From positions 2,008,001 through 2,072,000 of the forward strand of contig NZ_JAUSYV010000001.1 of the NCBI RefSeq assembly GCF_030817055.1: 64,000 nt of DNA, written 5' to 3'. The DNA is from Bacillus sp. V2I10. GTDB lineage: Bacteria > Bacillota > Bacilli > Bacillales > Bacillaceae. The notes below the pieces were generated by a model that saw only the letters and a program-made list of their open reading frames with translations, did not search any database and had not been told where the DNA came from. Shown in pieces: positions 1-7,900 of this stretch. The first letter of the stretch is position 1. Each line of letters opens with the position of its first letter. The translations under genes and the position numbers were made by a program.

Positions 1-1
1 A

Positions 2-574
2 ATTGACGAAGGTCTTGTTTTTGAAGATGAGCAATTTACTGTTGCGGCGAAGAAACTGGAACACGGCGTTCCTTCATACGGTTACCGGATTACTGAAAAG
101 GATGCTCCGGGCATGCTCCTTGTGGACAAATTAAAAGAGGAAGGAGTAGGGCCGGGTCCTGTTTATAAAAAATTAAAAGATGGCGAAACCGTTTATTTAG
201 AAGACGGCAGAGTGTTATCTGGCGCTGACTTTCTTGGAGCACCTAAAAAAGGAAGAGTTGTGGCAATATTAGGAGATACGAGAACATGTCCGCAAATTCT
301 GGATCTTGCACGAAACGCAGACATGCTTGTCCATGAGGCGACGTTCGGTGAGGAAGATGAACTGCTTGCATACCAGTATTTTCATTCCTCAACAACCCAG
401 GCTGCAGCAGCTGCTTTAGAAGCAAATGCAAAAAAACTGGTTCTGACTCACATTAGTGCCCGCTATCAGGATGATGATAAGGACACACTCTTAAGTGAAG
501 CAGCCTCAATATTTACTAACACATCGGTTGCGGAGGATTTTTCATGTTTTGAAGTGGAGAGAGCAAATGACTAA
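2..574 (+). CDS. rnz: Ribonuclease Z, C-terminal part (5' end outside window)
   Basis: Ribonuclease Z is a metallo-beta-lactamase-fold endonuclease that removes the 3' trailer from tRNA precursors, mainly those lacking an encoded CCA. Only the last 190 codons are present; the frame is open from base 2. The reading frame keeps the C-terminal RNase Z signatures: the HEATF metal-site motif (near base 333), the HSS segment (near base 381) and the THISARY motif (near base 450), whose His is a zinc ligand. The stop codon overlaps the next gene by 8 bases, so the two are probably cotranslated. The position matches yqjK at the start of the yqjK-yqjQ block in B. subtilis. The call is firm; the missing N-terminal half cannot be assessed. 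Confidence 0.95.
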   Translation: MDEGLVFEDEQFTVAAKKLEHGVPSYGYRITEKDAPGMLLVDKLKEEGVGPGPVYKKLKDGETVYLEDGRVLSGADFLGAPKKGRVVAILGDTRTCPQILDLARNADMLVHEATFGEEDELLAYQYFHSSTTQAAAAALEANAKKLVLTHISARYQDDDKDTLLSEAASIFTNTSVAEDFSCFEVERAND

Positions 575-1112
575 AATCATATATGCTGTTCGGCATTGTC
601 AGGCGAAGGGTCAGGCATTTGATGCTGAGCTTACAAATGAAGGACTTGCCCAGGCTTTAGATCTTGCTGAGTTTTTTAAAGGACTTGAAGTTGACAAAAT
701 CATCTCAAGTCCCTTTCTCCGTGCCATTCAAACGGCAGCTCCGCTTGCCGAAAAGAAAAAGCTTGAACTGCACCTTGATAAGCGTTTATCCGAAAGAGTG
801 ATGAGCGGAAAGAGCATGGATGATTGGAAAGACAGGCTTAAGGATACATTTGACGATCTGTCTCTTGCATTTGAAGGAGGCGAGTCTAACCAATCGGGCT
901 TGGAGCAGGTTTGTTCTCTTCTGGCCGAGATTACTGCTGCAAAAGAAAAACATACAATACTTGTCAGTCATGGAAATTTAACAACCTTGCTGCTGAGATC
1001 TTTTGATCATTCATTCGGATATGATCATTTGATGAGCATGTCGAATCCCGATGTGTTTAAAATTATTCTCAAGCACGATGGGAAAGCGGACATTCAGAGA
1101 ATATGGAGTTGA
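567..1112 (+). CDS. Histidine phosphatase (phosphoglycerate mutase-like) family protein
   Basis: A 181-residue protein of the histidine phosphatase superfamily, which uses a phospho-histidine intermediate on small phosphorylated substrates. The N-terminus MTKIIYAVRHCQAKG carries the catalytic RH pair, but the third residue of the usual RHG triad is Cys. Further family features are LTNEGLAQA (about residues 27-35), SSPFLRAIQTA (about 51-61) and the C-terminal SHGNLTTLLL with the second catalytic His. I chose the ATG at 567 because GGAGAG lies just upstream and the family N-terminus starts there; an upstream in-frame extension has no support. It is translationally coupled to rnz. The substrate cannot be read from sequence. 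The stop codon lies within the -35 box of the next promoter. Confidence 0.85.
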   Translation: MTKIIYAVRHCQAKGQAFDAELTNEGLAQALDLAEFFKGLEVDKIISSPFLRAIQTAAPLAEKKKLELHLDKRLSERVMSGKSMDDWKDRLKDTFDDLSLAFEGGESNQSGLEQVCSLLAEITAAKEKHTILVSHGNLTTLLLRSFDHSFGYDHLMSMSNPDVFKIILKHDGKADIQRIWS

Positions 1113-1137
1113 CAAAGGAGAAAGGACCAGATAAAAT
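1109..1137 (+). promoter_or_regulatory. Sigma-A promoter of the L33 gene
   Basis: TTGACA at 1109-1114, a 17-base spacer and TAAAAT at 1132-1137 give a near-consensus sigma-A promoter. Transcription should start near 1144, just before the Zur-like palindrome at 1147-1167. Confidence 0.75.
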
Positions 1138-1146
1138 AATATTATC

Positions 1147-1167
1147 AAATCGTAACTATTACGTTTT
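1147..1167. promoter_or_regulatory. Zur box over the transcription start of the L33 gene
   Basis: The 15-base core TCGTAACTATTACGT (1150-1164) matches the Bacillus Zur box TCGTAATNATTACGA at 12 of 14 defined positions, and three flanking A/T pairs extend the dyad. It lies directly after the -10 box, where bound repressor would block transcription. The regulated product lacks the zinc ribbon, which is the expected target of zinc-dependent repression. Match seen directly; regulator inferred. Confidence 0.8.
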
Positions 1168-1191
1168 ATGATTTATAGGAGGAAATATGAC

Positions 1192-1341
1192 ATGAGAGTG
1201 AACGTAACCCTGCAATGCACCGAGACTGGTGATCGCAATTACATAACAAAAAAGAACAAACGAAACAATCCAGACCGTCTGGAATTGAAAAAATATTCAC
1301 CCAGACTTAAAAAAGTAACCCTGCACCGCGAAACAAAATAA
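1192..1341 (+). CDS. rpmG: 50S ribosomal protein L33, zinc-independent (C-minus) type
   Basis: A 49-residue large-subunit ribosomal protein L33, recognised from the core ITKKNKRNNPDRLELKKYS and the ending TLHRETK. Zinc-binding L33 has cysteines near positions 9, 12, 36 and 39; here only Cys9 remains, with Thr12, Ser36 and Leu39, so the ribbon cannot bind zinc. Bacteria use such paralogues to release zinc held in ribosomes when zinc is scarce. TAGGAGG lies about 9 bases before the ATG. The gene is monocistronic, between a sigma-A promoter with a Zur box and a strong terminator, which supports derepression under zinc limitation. Family identity is very sure; the regulation is inferred. Confidence 0.95.
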   Translation: MRVNVTLQCTETGDRNYITKKNKRNNPDRLELKKYSPRLKKVTLHRETK

Positions 1342-1350
1342 TGATTGAGG

Positions 1351-1386
1351 AGGAACGGCATCAGATTTTGATGAAGTTCCTTTTTT
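1351..1386 (+). terminator. Intrinsic terminator after rpmG
   Basis: AGGAAC (1351-1356) pairs with GTTCCT (1376-1381), with an inner CATCA/TGATG stem, followed by a run of T. Confidence 0.85.
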
Positions 1387-1503
1387 CTTGCCTGAAAATG
1401 GCGAAATAGTGCAGATTATTTCCCTGTACGGATAACAGGAATACAGCTTAAAGGCCTAGAATATAAAAAATAACAGGAGACACTTGAAGAATGGGGGGAT
1501 TTA

Positions 1504-2058
1504 GTGAATAAATACAAAGTATTCTTAGGTTTATTCATTTGTTTTGGTCTGGCCTTTGTCATCTGGTCAATGACAGAAATATCACAATCCTTCGATGAGC
1601 CTCTTGAAGCGCTGCAGCATACGAAACATGATATGGAAGTAGTCATTCCAGCCTATAAAATAAATGATGAAGCCCTCTTCTTTTTTATTGACCAAAAGAA
1701 TCATCTGGGAATGGCTTTTTTAAAAGAAGGAATTTATGGATGGAAAGCTGGGTCCATCTCAACGAATCCGCTCGAAGACCGTCCAGCTGAAAGTGAACTT
1801 TTAAATTATCATTTCTACGGAAACTCAATGATCTATGGTCTTCTCTCAGATGAGAAAGGATCTCTGGAAGTGAAAATAAACGGGGCCGAAGCACGCACTC
1901 TCCAAGTAGGCGGCATGCTGGAGAAAGAAATCGCCCAAAAATACAATCTGCAAAACACGGTCCTCTGGTATTATCAGCAAGATGAGCTGGTGCCCGGAGG
2001 AGGAGAGGTTGAGCTCCTTCAGGATAAAGTGAAGCTTGTAGACGAAAAGGGTTTTTAG
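1504..2058 (+). CDS. Hypothetical membrane-anchored protein
   Basis: A 184-residue protein I do not recognise. It starts with GTG behind a G-rich ribosome binding site. Residues about 5-24 (KVFLGLFICFGLAFVIWSM) form one hydrophobic segment after a short positive N-terminus, so it is probably an uncleaved anchor with the remainder outside the membrane. The soluble part has a beta-rich look, contains paired aromatic residues, and no cysteines or obvious catalytic motif. It stands alone between two terminators. It could be a small sporulation or envelope protein, but nothing in the sequence decides this. Confidence 0.7.
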   Translation: MNKYKVFLGLFICFGLAFVIWSMTEISQSFDEPLEALQHTKHDMEVVIPAYKINDEALFFFIDQKNHLGMAFLKEGIYGWKAGSISTNPLEDRPAESELLNYHFYGNSMIYGLLSDEKGSLEVKINGAEARTLQVGGMLEKEIAQKYNLQNTVLWYYQQDELVPGGGEVELLQDKVKLVDEKGF

Positions 2059-2069
2059 CGATAGTTGAG

Positions 2070-2094
2070 AGGGGCTGATGTAGCTCCTTTTTTA
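2070..2094 (+). terminator. Intrinsic terminator
   Basis: GGGGCT (2071-2076) pairs with AGCTCC (2082-2087), one G-U pair, followed by seven T. Confidence 0.75.
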
Positions 2095-2353
2095 TTGAAT
2101 TTACATTTTCTATATTGATTGTACAATTGCATTCTAAGGCGATGACCAGGAGCAGTCCCATAAATTTAAAGTCAACACGAACGACTTGGTGCTTGCTCTG
2201 AAATGAAAGAAACAGGGAGAAAAGAGGTCTGGGTACCGCAACTCGGTTTTCAACAAGGAAGGATGGAACGGAAATTGAAAAAGTTTTATTGCGTTCTCCA
2301 GACGATTGTATCTTGTCTTTGTGCCAGAGAAAAGAATAGATGAATTACTTTCT
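2095..2353. other. Intergenic stretch without a supported gene
   Basis: No ORF here has both a start signal and coding character. Around 2217-2250 there is GGGAGAAAAGAGG followed by TGGGTACCGC, which recalls a T-box (TGGTACCGCG) but is imperfect. GAACG/CGTTC around 2265-2297 could form a weak hairpin. There is no gene downstream on this strand before the bidirectional terminator at 2354. Confidence 0.4.
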
Positions 2354-2382
2354 AAAAAAAGCAGCCGTCATGGCTGCTTTTT
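2354..2382. terminator. Bidirectional terminator
   Basis: GCAGCC (2361-2366) and GGCTGC (2372-2377) are perfectly complementary and flanked by an A run and a T run, so the hairpin can end transcription of namA on the minus strand and of anything arriving on the plus strand. Confidence 0.85.
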
Positions 2383-2404
2383 CAGGTATAAACTTAAAAA
2401 TTCC

Positions 2405-3421
2405 TTACCATCCTCGTGCATATTGCTTCGGAGCTTCAATTTCCGCTCCAAGCTCAAGTGCTGCTGTCCGAGGCCAATATGGATCGCGCAGAAGTGCGCG
2501 TGCAAGGAAAATCAAATCCGCACGTTCGTTTCCGAGAATCTCATCTGCCTGGATTCCTGATGTGATGAGTCCGACCGCACCAGTGTCAATGCCTGCTCCT
2601 TCCCGGATGCGCTCGGCAAATTTCACTTGATATCCAGGGAAAACTTTTATATCAGCAGGCACTAACGCCCCTGAGCTGACATCAATTAAATCAACGCCCT
2701 GTTCCTTCATCCAGGTGCTGAATTCCACATAATCTTCTACGTCTAATCCTTCAGGATGATAGTCTGTTGCGGATACCCTGACAAACAATGGACCATCCCA
2801 TTCATCTTTTACTGCTTCTATCACTTCATGCAGGAAACGGTAGCGGTTTTCTTTGCTTCCGCCATATTCATCTGTCCGTTTATTTGACAGAGGGGACAGG
2901 AATTGATTGATTAGATAACCATGCGCCCCGTGAATTTCAATGATATCGAATCCCGCTTTTTTAGCGCGGTTCGCCCCGTCCTTAAATGCTTGAATGGTTT
3001 CAGAGATCTGTTCCTTCGTCATTGCAGCGGGAGTTTTCATTTTTTCATTAAAAGCAAGTGCTGAAGGCGAAATGATTTCTCCTTCTAAAACAGCCTTTCG
3101 TCCCGCATGTGCAAGCTGGATGGCTGTTTTCGCCCCATATTGCTTCATGCTGTCTACAAGCTTTGCAAGTCCATCTACATGTTCTTCGTTCCAAATCCCT
3201 AAATCCTGAGGGGAGATTCTTCCTTGAGGAGTGACAGATGTTGCTTCTACCATGATCAGTCCAGCACCGCCGACTGCCCGGCTGATATAGTGTGTCATGT
3301 GAAAATCTTCGACCATGCCGCCTTCGCGATGGGAAGAATACATACACATTGGAGACATCACTATGCGATTTTTCAGTGTGACATTTTTTACGGTATATGG
3401 TGTGAATAAATGATTTTTCAT
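2405..3421 (-). CDS. namA: NADPH dehydrogenase NamA (old yellow enzyme family, YqjM)
   Basis: FMN-dependent ene-reductase that reduces activated C=C bonds of enals, enones and nitro compounds with NADPH; a xenobiotic and oxidative stress enzyme in B. subtilis. At 338 residues it has the length of YqjM. Visible hallmarks are the N-terminal FTPYTVKNVTLKNRIVMSPM with Cys after it (the redox-sensing Cys of the YqjM subclass), IQLAHAGRKA, IEIHGAHGYLINQFLSP with the substrate-binding His pair, and DLIFLARALLRDPYWP near the C-terminus with phosphate-binding Arg. It is divergent from the neighbouring M20 hydrolase gene, as in the B. subtilis yqj block. Identity is firm. Confidence 0.96.
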   Translation of the reverse strand: MKNHLFTPYTVKNVTLKNRIVMSPMCMYSSHREGGMVEDFHMTHYISRAVGGAGLIMVEATSVTPQGRISPQDLGIWNEEHVDGLAKLVDSMKQYGAKTAIQLAHAGRKAVLEGEIISPSALAFNEKMKTPAAMTKEQISETIQAFKDGANRAKKAGFDIIEIHGAHGYLINQFLSPLSNKRTDEYGGSKENRYRFLHEVIEAVKDEWDGPLFVRVSATDYHPEGLDVEDYVEFSTWMKEQGVDLIDVSSGALVPADIKVFPGYQVKFAERIREGAGIDTGAVGLITSGIQADEILGNERADLIFLARALLRDPYWPRTAALELGAEIEAPKQYARGW

Positions 3422-3563
3422 CTAGCTTTGCCTCCCTGAAATGAATTTCATAAAAAGTATAACAGCTTTAAATGCATACTTCATTGAAGTTGCCTGACAC
3501 CTCTTTTAAAAATTGCGAAAATTCTATAGAATAGAAACAGCATTTATTATAGGAGGTCTCATC

Positions 3564-5192
3564 ATGAATTCAAAATGGCAATCAAAACAGCAGTTGACGG
3601 AACTTTTAACAGGCCTAGTGAACCTTGCAAGCATTACAGGATCAAAAGATGAGATTGCACTTGCCCAGCATCTTTATTATGTACTGAATGATTTTCCTTA
3701 TTTTAAAGAAAATCCTGATTTTCTTCAGCTGCATCCGCTTGCTGATGGACGGTATTTTCTGACTGCGCTTGTAAAAAGCAAGAAGCAGACAGACGAAACC
3801 GTTCTTTTATTGAGTCATTTTGATGTTGTTGATGTGAAAGATTATGGTCACCTGCAGCATTTAGCGTTCCATCCTCACGAATTAACGAAGGAGCTGCTGA
3901 ATTCAGCGGATCTGCTGCCTCCTCATGTAAAAGAAGATATTGAAACAGGCGACTGGCTGTTTGGCCGGGGCACAATGGATATGAAAGCGGGTCTGACCGT
4001 ACAGCTTGGAATGCTTGAACGAGCAATGGAAGGGGAGTTTGAAGGGAATCTTCTTTTGCTGACCGTCCCTGATGAAGAAGTGAATTCTGCCGGTATGCTT
4101 GGCGCGGTACCTGTTTTGAAAGATCTGAAAAACCAGTTTAACCTTTCATACCGGGCATGCGTAAATTCAGAACCAATGTTCTCGAGATATCCAAACGATA
4201 AGAATTATTATGTATACAGCGGTTCAATCGGCAAAGTGCTTGCGGGATTTTACTGCAGCGGAGTTGAAACCCATGTTGGGGAGCCTTTTTCAGGATTAAA
4301 CGCAAACCTGATGGTATCAGAGCTTAACAGGCTGCTTGAACTGAACGAACGTTACAGCGAAATAGTGGATGACGAAGTCACGCCTCCGCCGATGAATCTG
4401 ATGCAAAAGGATTTAAAGGAAGAGTATTCGGTGCAAATTCCGCATGAAGCCGTTGCGCTTTTTAATATTTTAACAATGAAACGCAGCATGCTTGAGCTGC
4501 ATGATATGCTTTTGAAAACAGCAGAGGAAGCGGCAAACAATATTGAGCGCTTCTATGACGAGAAAGCAAGCCGCTACAGCCAGTCTGTCACATATACACC
4601 AGCGTCCTATCAAGTCACCGTCATGTCCTATGATGACTTGCTAGAATACGCCGTGAAGAAAGTCGGAGAGGCTGAAGTGAACCGGCATATTCATTATTTA
4701 AAAGCCAATCGCGGAGCTCTGGATGACCGCCATTTCACAAATAAAATTGTCTCTGGTTTATCTGGCTTGTGCAAGGAGCTTGCGCCTTTGATTGTTGTTT
4801 TTTACAGTCCGCCGTTTTATCCATCGGTTTCTTCAAAAGAGGATGATTTTATACAAGGAATTCTTTCAGAGGTTCAAAGCTATGCGAAGGATCAGTTTCA
4901 TATTTCACTCAAGAATCAGCAATATTTTGCCGGACTTTCAGATTTAAGCTTCCTGCAGATTAGAGAAAGCGAAGAATCCATCCGTGAGCTGACTGCCAAC
5001 ATGCCGATTTACGGGGACCATTATCAGCTTCCTCTTGAGGAAATCAAAGCCCTGAACATCCCTGTTTTAAATGTCGGGCCATTCGGCAAGGATCCTCACA
5101 AATGGACGGAGCGTCTGCATCTCCCTTATTCTTTTGAAACGTGTCCAAAGCTGCTTTCTTTTACACTGAAGAGGATTTTTGAGAAGAAATAG
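3564..5192 (+). CDS. yqjN: M20 family metallohydrolase, YqjN/RocB-like
   Basis: A 542-residue zinc peptidase/deacylase of the M20 family, similar to YqjN and to the arginine-utilisation protein RocB. Metal-site motifs are visible: LLSHFDVVDV (His ligand), GRGTMDMKAG (bridging Asp) and VPDEEVNSAGM (catalytic and metal Glu pair). The length exceeds simple M20 peptidases and fits the RocB-type subgroup. The ATG at 3564 is preceded by a perfect AGGAGG at 3551-3556; an in-frame ATG upstream has no such site. The stop lies just before the NUDIX gene, so both are probably one unit. The natural substrate is not known; amidohydrolase activity on an amino-acid derivative is likely. Confidence 0.88.
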   Translation: MNSKWQSKQQLTELLTGLVNLASITGSKDEIALAQHLYYVLNDFPYFKENPDFLQLHPLADGRYFLTALVKSKKQTDETVLLLSHFDVVDVKDYGHLQHLAFHPHELTKELLNSADLLPPHVKEDIETGDWLFGRGTMDMKAGLTVQLGMLERAMEGEFEGNLLLLTVPDEEVNSAGMLGAVPVLKDLKNQFNLSYRACVNSEPMFSRYPNDKNYYVYSGSIGKVLAGFYCSGVETHVGEPFSGLNANLMVSELNRLLELNERYSEIVDDEVTPPPMNLMQKDLKEEYSVQIPHEAVALFNILTMKRSMLELHDMLLKTAEEAANNIERFYDEKASRYSQSVTYTPASYQVTVMSYDDLLEYAVKKVGEAEVNRHIHYLKANRGALDDRHFTNKIVSGLSGLCKELAPLIVVFYSPPFYPSVSSKEDDFIQGILSEVQSYAKDQFHISLKNQQYFAGLSDLSFLQIRESEESIRELTANMPIYGDHYQLPLEEIKALNIPVLNVGPFGKDPHKWTERLHLPYSFETCPKLLSFTLKRIFEKK

Positions 5193-5238
5193 GGATGTTG
5201 TCCCTGAATTGGAGCTATTAATAGGGGAGATTCAAATA

Positions 5239-5712
5239 TTGACTCAAAATAGAAAAATATTTATGTTTGTTGTGAATGTTGAAGGAGCTGTTTTTAAAGA
5301 TGACAGCTGGCTGATTATTAAAAGAAGCATGACGGAAGAACATGCAGCAGGCCAGCTTTCCCTCGCAGGCGGAAAAGTGGAACAGGAAGGGCCTTCCTCA
5401 AATATTTTAGAACGGACGCTGAAACGCGAAATTGAGGAAGAAACCGGAATTGAAATAAGTGATGACATGTGTTATGTGCACAGCACCTCTTTCATATCTG
5501 ATGATGGAACCCAAGTGGTTGATGTTGTTTTTTTGTGTGAATATAAGAGAGGCACACCTTATGCAAAATGCGAAGAAGAGGTACCATCTGCTGCCTGGAT
5601 GACATTTGAAGAGATCATGGCGGATGAAGATTCTCCGCCTTGGCTTAAAAACAGCATTCAGCTCTCTAACTCTTTGAAACTGAAAAAAGAGACTGGCCAG
5701 ATCCTTCCATAG
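5239..5712 (+). CDS. NUDIX hydrolase
   Basis: A NUDIX domain protein that would hydrolyse a nucleoside diphosphate linked to another moiety. The Nudix box is recognisable from GGKVEQE to REIEEETGI, but the gap between the two halves is 12 residues rather than the usual 7, an insertion of about five. Start is uncertain: TTG at 5239 with GGGGAGA eight bases upstream gives 157 residues and begins just before the domain; a TTG at 5179 overlapping the M20 gene by 14 bases would add 20 residues of low similarity. Substrate unknown. It probably belongs to one transcript with the gene before it. Confidence 0.82.
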   Translation: MTQNRKIFMFVVNVEGAVFKDDSWLIIKRSMTEEHAAGQLSLAGGKVEQEGPSSNILERTLKREIEEETGIEISDDMCYVHSTSFISDDGTQVVDVVFLCEYKRGTPYAKCEEEVPSAAWMTFEEIMADEDSPPWLKNSIQLSNSLKLKKETGQILP

Positions 5713-5732
5713 ATCAGGGTGAGCCTCTTTTT

Positions 5733-6416
5733 TTAGTTAATGGGCAGTGTTTGGTTTTCTTCAGCAAGTGAGTGATTCTTGTATTCAATCATGCTGTGAT
5801 TGCTCAGCCAGTTCTCTACTGCTTTTAGATCGTACATGATTTCTGCCTGACTTGAAAAATAAGGGTGCAGATCATATTGATTAACGATTCTTCCGCCAAT
5901 AAGAATGGCTGGATGGTTCGGCAATCCAGCCAGTGCATCAACATATTTCTTTCTATTCGGCAAATGATACACAATGGAAAGTGGAGAGGCATATTATTTC
6001 AGGTCTCCAGAGTTCTGCTTTCTGAATGGCATATTCAAGCGGCAGGTTAGGGCCTAAATAATGTGTTTCGTACCCTTTTTCATCAAATAGGCTATTGACC
6101 ATTTTCAGGCCTAAATCATGCTGCTTACCTTCAACACACAGAAGCATCGCTTTTTTTCTGCCGGCTGATGCTGAAATTTGCATTCGCGGATAAAGTGTCG
6201 ATAAAATAAAATCACAAACTGCGCTTGCCAAATACTCATCCGCTACGGTAATCTCATTGTTTTCCCATAACTCGCCTGCATATTGCATTGCAGGCGTAAA
6301 GATTTCTTCAAACAGTTCCATAGGTGCCAGGTACTGTGGGCTTTGATTAATTGTACTGCATGCTCATCGCCATTCAATAACAATTGAGCAAACTCCAGAG
6401 CTTGAGAATTCTTCAA
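5733..6416 (-). pseudogene. Cobalamin B12-binding domain protein, frameshifted
   Basis: Three reading-frame pieces on the minus strand together form a B12-binding protein of roughly 225 residues: an N-terminal helical cap segment (LKNSQALEFAQLLLNGDE, from TTG near 6416), a central piece 6321-5953 with the cap motif FTPAMQYAGELWENNEITVADE and EGKQHDLG, and a C-terminal piece 5972-5733 with LAGLPNHPAILIGG. The His of HDLG would be the lower cobalt ligand; the usual Asp two residues earlier is Lys. Single-base shifts near 6320 and near 5965 break the frame. Such proteins serve as cobalamin-based light or methyl-transfer sensors. Either a true pseudogene or assembly errors; two separate shifts favour decay. 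Confidence 0.75.
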
Positions 6417-6437
6417 AACAGAACACCCCGTTTCTCA

Positions 6438-6653
6438 TTATTTCTCATTTTCTATTAAAAGCGAGTGGGTGCCAGCATCTAAAAAATAGGCTGACACTGT
6501 CTCTTTGTCCTCGATTTCAGCTCAGGGGAGCACTTCTTTACACTTATCGTTTTGTAGAAGGAGAAAATCTGCAAATCCTTCAGCCGTGTCTGCCATGCGG
6601 GAACAATTTTTATATATTGCAATGGCTTCATCAGCCTTTTCCATTCGGCACAT
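6438..6653 (-). pseudogene. Possible decayed reading frame between proC and the B12-binding pseudogene
   Basis: The frame from ATG at 6653 reads 43 codons to a TGA at 6522-6524 and then stays open for 27 further codons to TAA at 6438-6440. The composition (ADEAIAIYKNCSRMADTAEG, then DKETVSAYFLDAG) looks like genuine protein, so I suspect a nonsense-mutated remnant of a gene once linked to the B12-binding gene. I cannot name the family. It may also be chance open frame. Confidence 0.3.
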
Positions 6654-6699
6654 ATTTTGCTTTGTCTGACCTTGTCTTTTTTACTTCAACGCCCCGCTG

Positions 6700-7560
6700 T
6701 TATTCCTGCACCAAATCACTTAAAATATGCTCTTTTAATGCATTTTTTGCAAATATCTCTCTGAGCTCTTGCGATCGCTCAGTCGCTCTGTTAATACAGG
6801 CAGCAATTGCTTCGCTGACTTGATATTCCTCCAGTTTTTCTATGCCGGCTTCAGTCGTGCCCCCAGGACTTGTTACTTCTTTTCGGAGAAGCGCAGGCTC
6901 TTTTTGTGAAGTAAGGAGCATTTCTGCTGCCCCGAGCAGAGTCTGCGCAATCAATGCTTTCGCTGTCTCTTTTTCAAGGCCGGTTTCTGCAGCTGCTTTT
7001 TCAAGCGCTTCTGCGATGTAATAAACGTAAGCAGGGCCGCTTCCGGAAAGGCCTGTTACTGCATCCAGCTGGTGTTCTAAAACACGGGTAACAGTCCCGA
7101 TTGCTTCAAAAAGTCCGGTTGCCTGCTTCAGCTGATCCGCTGTTACCGCTGAATTGCATGCAAGTGCTGTTGCCGATCTCTGAATCGCAGCCGATGTATT
7201 TGGCATCGCCCGGATAATGGACAGCTCTTTTCCGAAAAGCTCCCTGATGGTTTCACTCGAGATGCCGGCGAGAACGGAAATAATGACCTGACTGCTGTCC
7301 ACATAATCCCGGATGCTTTCGATACCTGCTTTAACATCTTTTGGTTTCATTGCAAGGATAATAATGGAAGCACCTTCAACTGTTTCCTGTTTGTTTTTTG
7401 TAACCGAAACTCCGTAAGCTTGATTGAGAAAGTTCAGCCTTTCTCTGCTTGAGCGATTTGTGACTTTTATATGTTCAGGGAGGCAGACACCGCCGCTGAT
7501 TAATCCGTTAATGATGGCCTCTGCCATTGATCCTGCACCTACAAATGCGATGTGTTTCAT
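6700..7560 (-). CDS. proC: Pyrroline-5-carboxylate reductase
   Basis: Last enzyme of proline synthesis: reduces 1-pyrroline-5-carboxylate to L-proline with NAD(P)H. The 286-residue product starts with the Rossmann motif FVGAGSMAEAIINGL and has AMPNTSAAI (around 124-132), the signature LSGSGPAYVYYIAEALEKAA and VTSPGGTTEAGI near the C-terminus that complete the dimer active site. It corresponds to ProI (YqjO) in the B. subtilis yqj block. Expression should respond to uncharged tRNA-Pro, since a complete T-box leader with a CCT specifier precedes it on the same strand. GGAGGAATTC places a good ribosome binding site before the ATG. Firm identity. Confidence 0.97.
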   Translation of the reverse strand: MKHIAFVGAGSMAEAIINGLISGGVCLPEHIKVTNRSSRERLNFLNQAYGVSVTKNKQETVEGASIIILAMKPKDVKAGIESIRDYVDSSQVIISVLAGISSETIRELFGKELSIIRAMPNTSAAIQRSATALACNSAVTADQLKQATGLFEAIGTVTRVLEHQLDAVTGLSGSGPAYVYYIAEALEKAAAETGLEKETAKALIAQTLLGAAEMLLTSQKEPALLRKEVTSPGGTTEAGIEKLEEYQVSEAIAACINRATERSQELREIFAKNALKEHILSDLVQE

Positions 7561-7584
7561 GTGAATTCCTCCTTATTTTGAAAA

Positions 7585-7790
7585 ATAAAAAAACCTTTTC
7601 ATCCAATTAAAAATAAAGGACGAAAAGGTTTCCGCGGTACCACCTTCATTGGGAAATGCGCGATGCATGACCCCAACTTAATATCCCGTAACGAGGGATC
7701 ACGTCAAGTTTGCCTGAGAGCTCACAGGGCAGGTTCAATCAGCAAGAGGATGGTGAAACCTTTCAGCCGGCGGATTTCACTCTCTGTTTA
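7585..7790 (-). promoter_or_regulatory. Proline T-box riboswitch of proC
   Basis: On the minus strand the leader has stem I beginning AGAGAGTGAAATCC (near 7785), a specifier codon CCT (7731-7733) in the context GAACCTG, the T-box AAGGTGGTACCGCGG (7632-7646), and a terminator in which AAACCTTTTCGTCC pairs with GGATGAAAAGGTTT followed by T residues (7585-7631). CCT codes for proline, which agrees with the gene controlled. Uncharged tRNA-Pro should stabilise the antiterminator. Confidence 0.93.
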
Positions 7791-7870
7791 TCATTGCTTG
7801 ATTTACTATTCCTGTTCATTGCTCAATCTATATTTTTCCTGCATTCGTGCATTTAAGTTATTTGTTCATC

Positions 7871-7900
7871 ATTATGCGAGGTTAGACAAGGGTTTGTCAA
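7871..7900 (-). promoter_or_regulatory. Sigma-A promoter of the proC T-box transcript
   Basis: Minus strand TTGACA (7895-7900), 18-base spacer, CATAAT (7871-7876). The start would be about 75 bases before stem I. Confidence 0.65.

Noticed and set aside
2306..2630. Two plus-strand ORFs of 84 and 96 codons
   Set aside because: They pass through the bidirectional terminator and lie antisense to the 3' end of namA.
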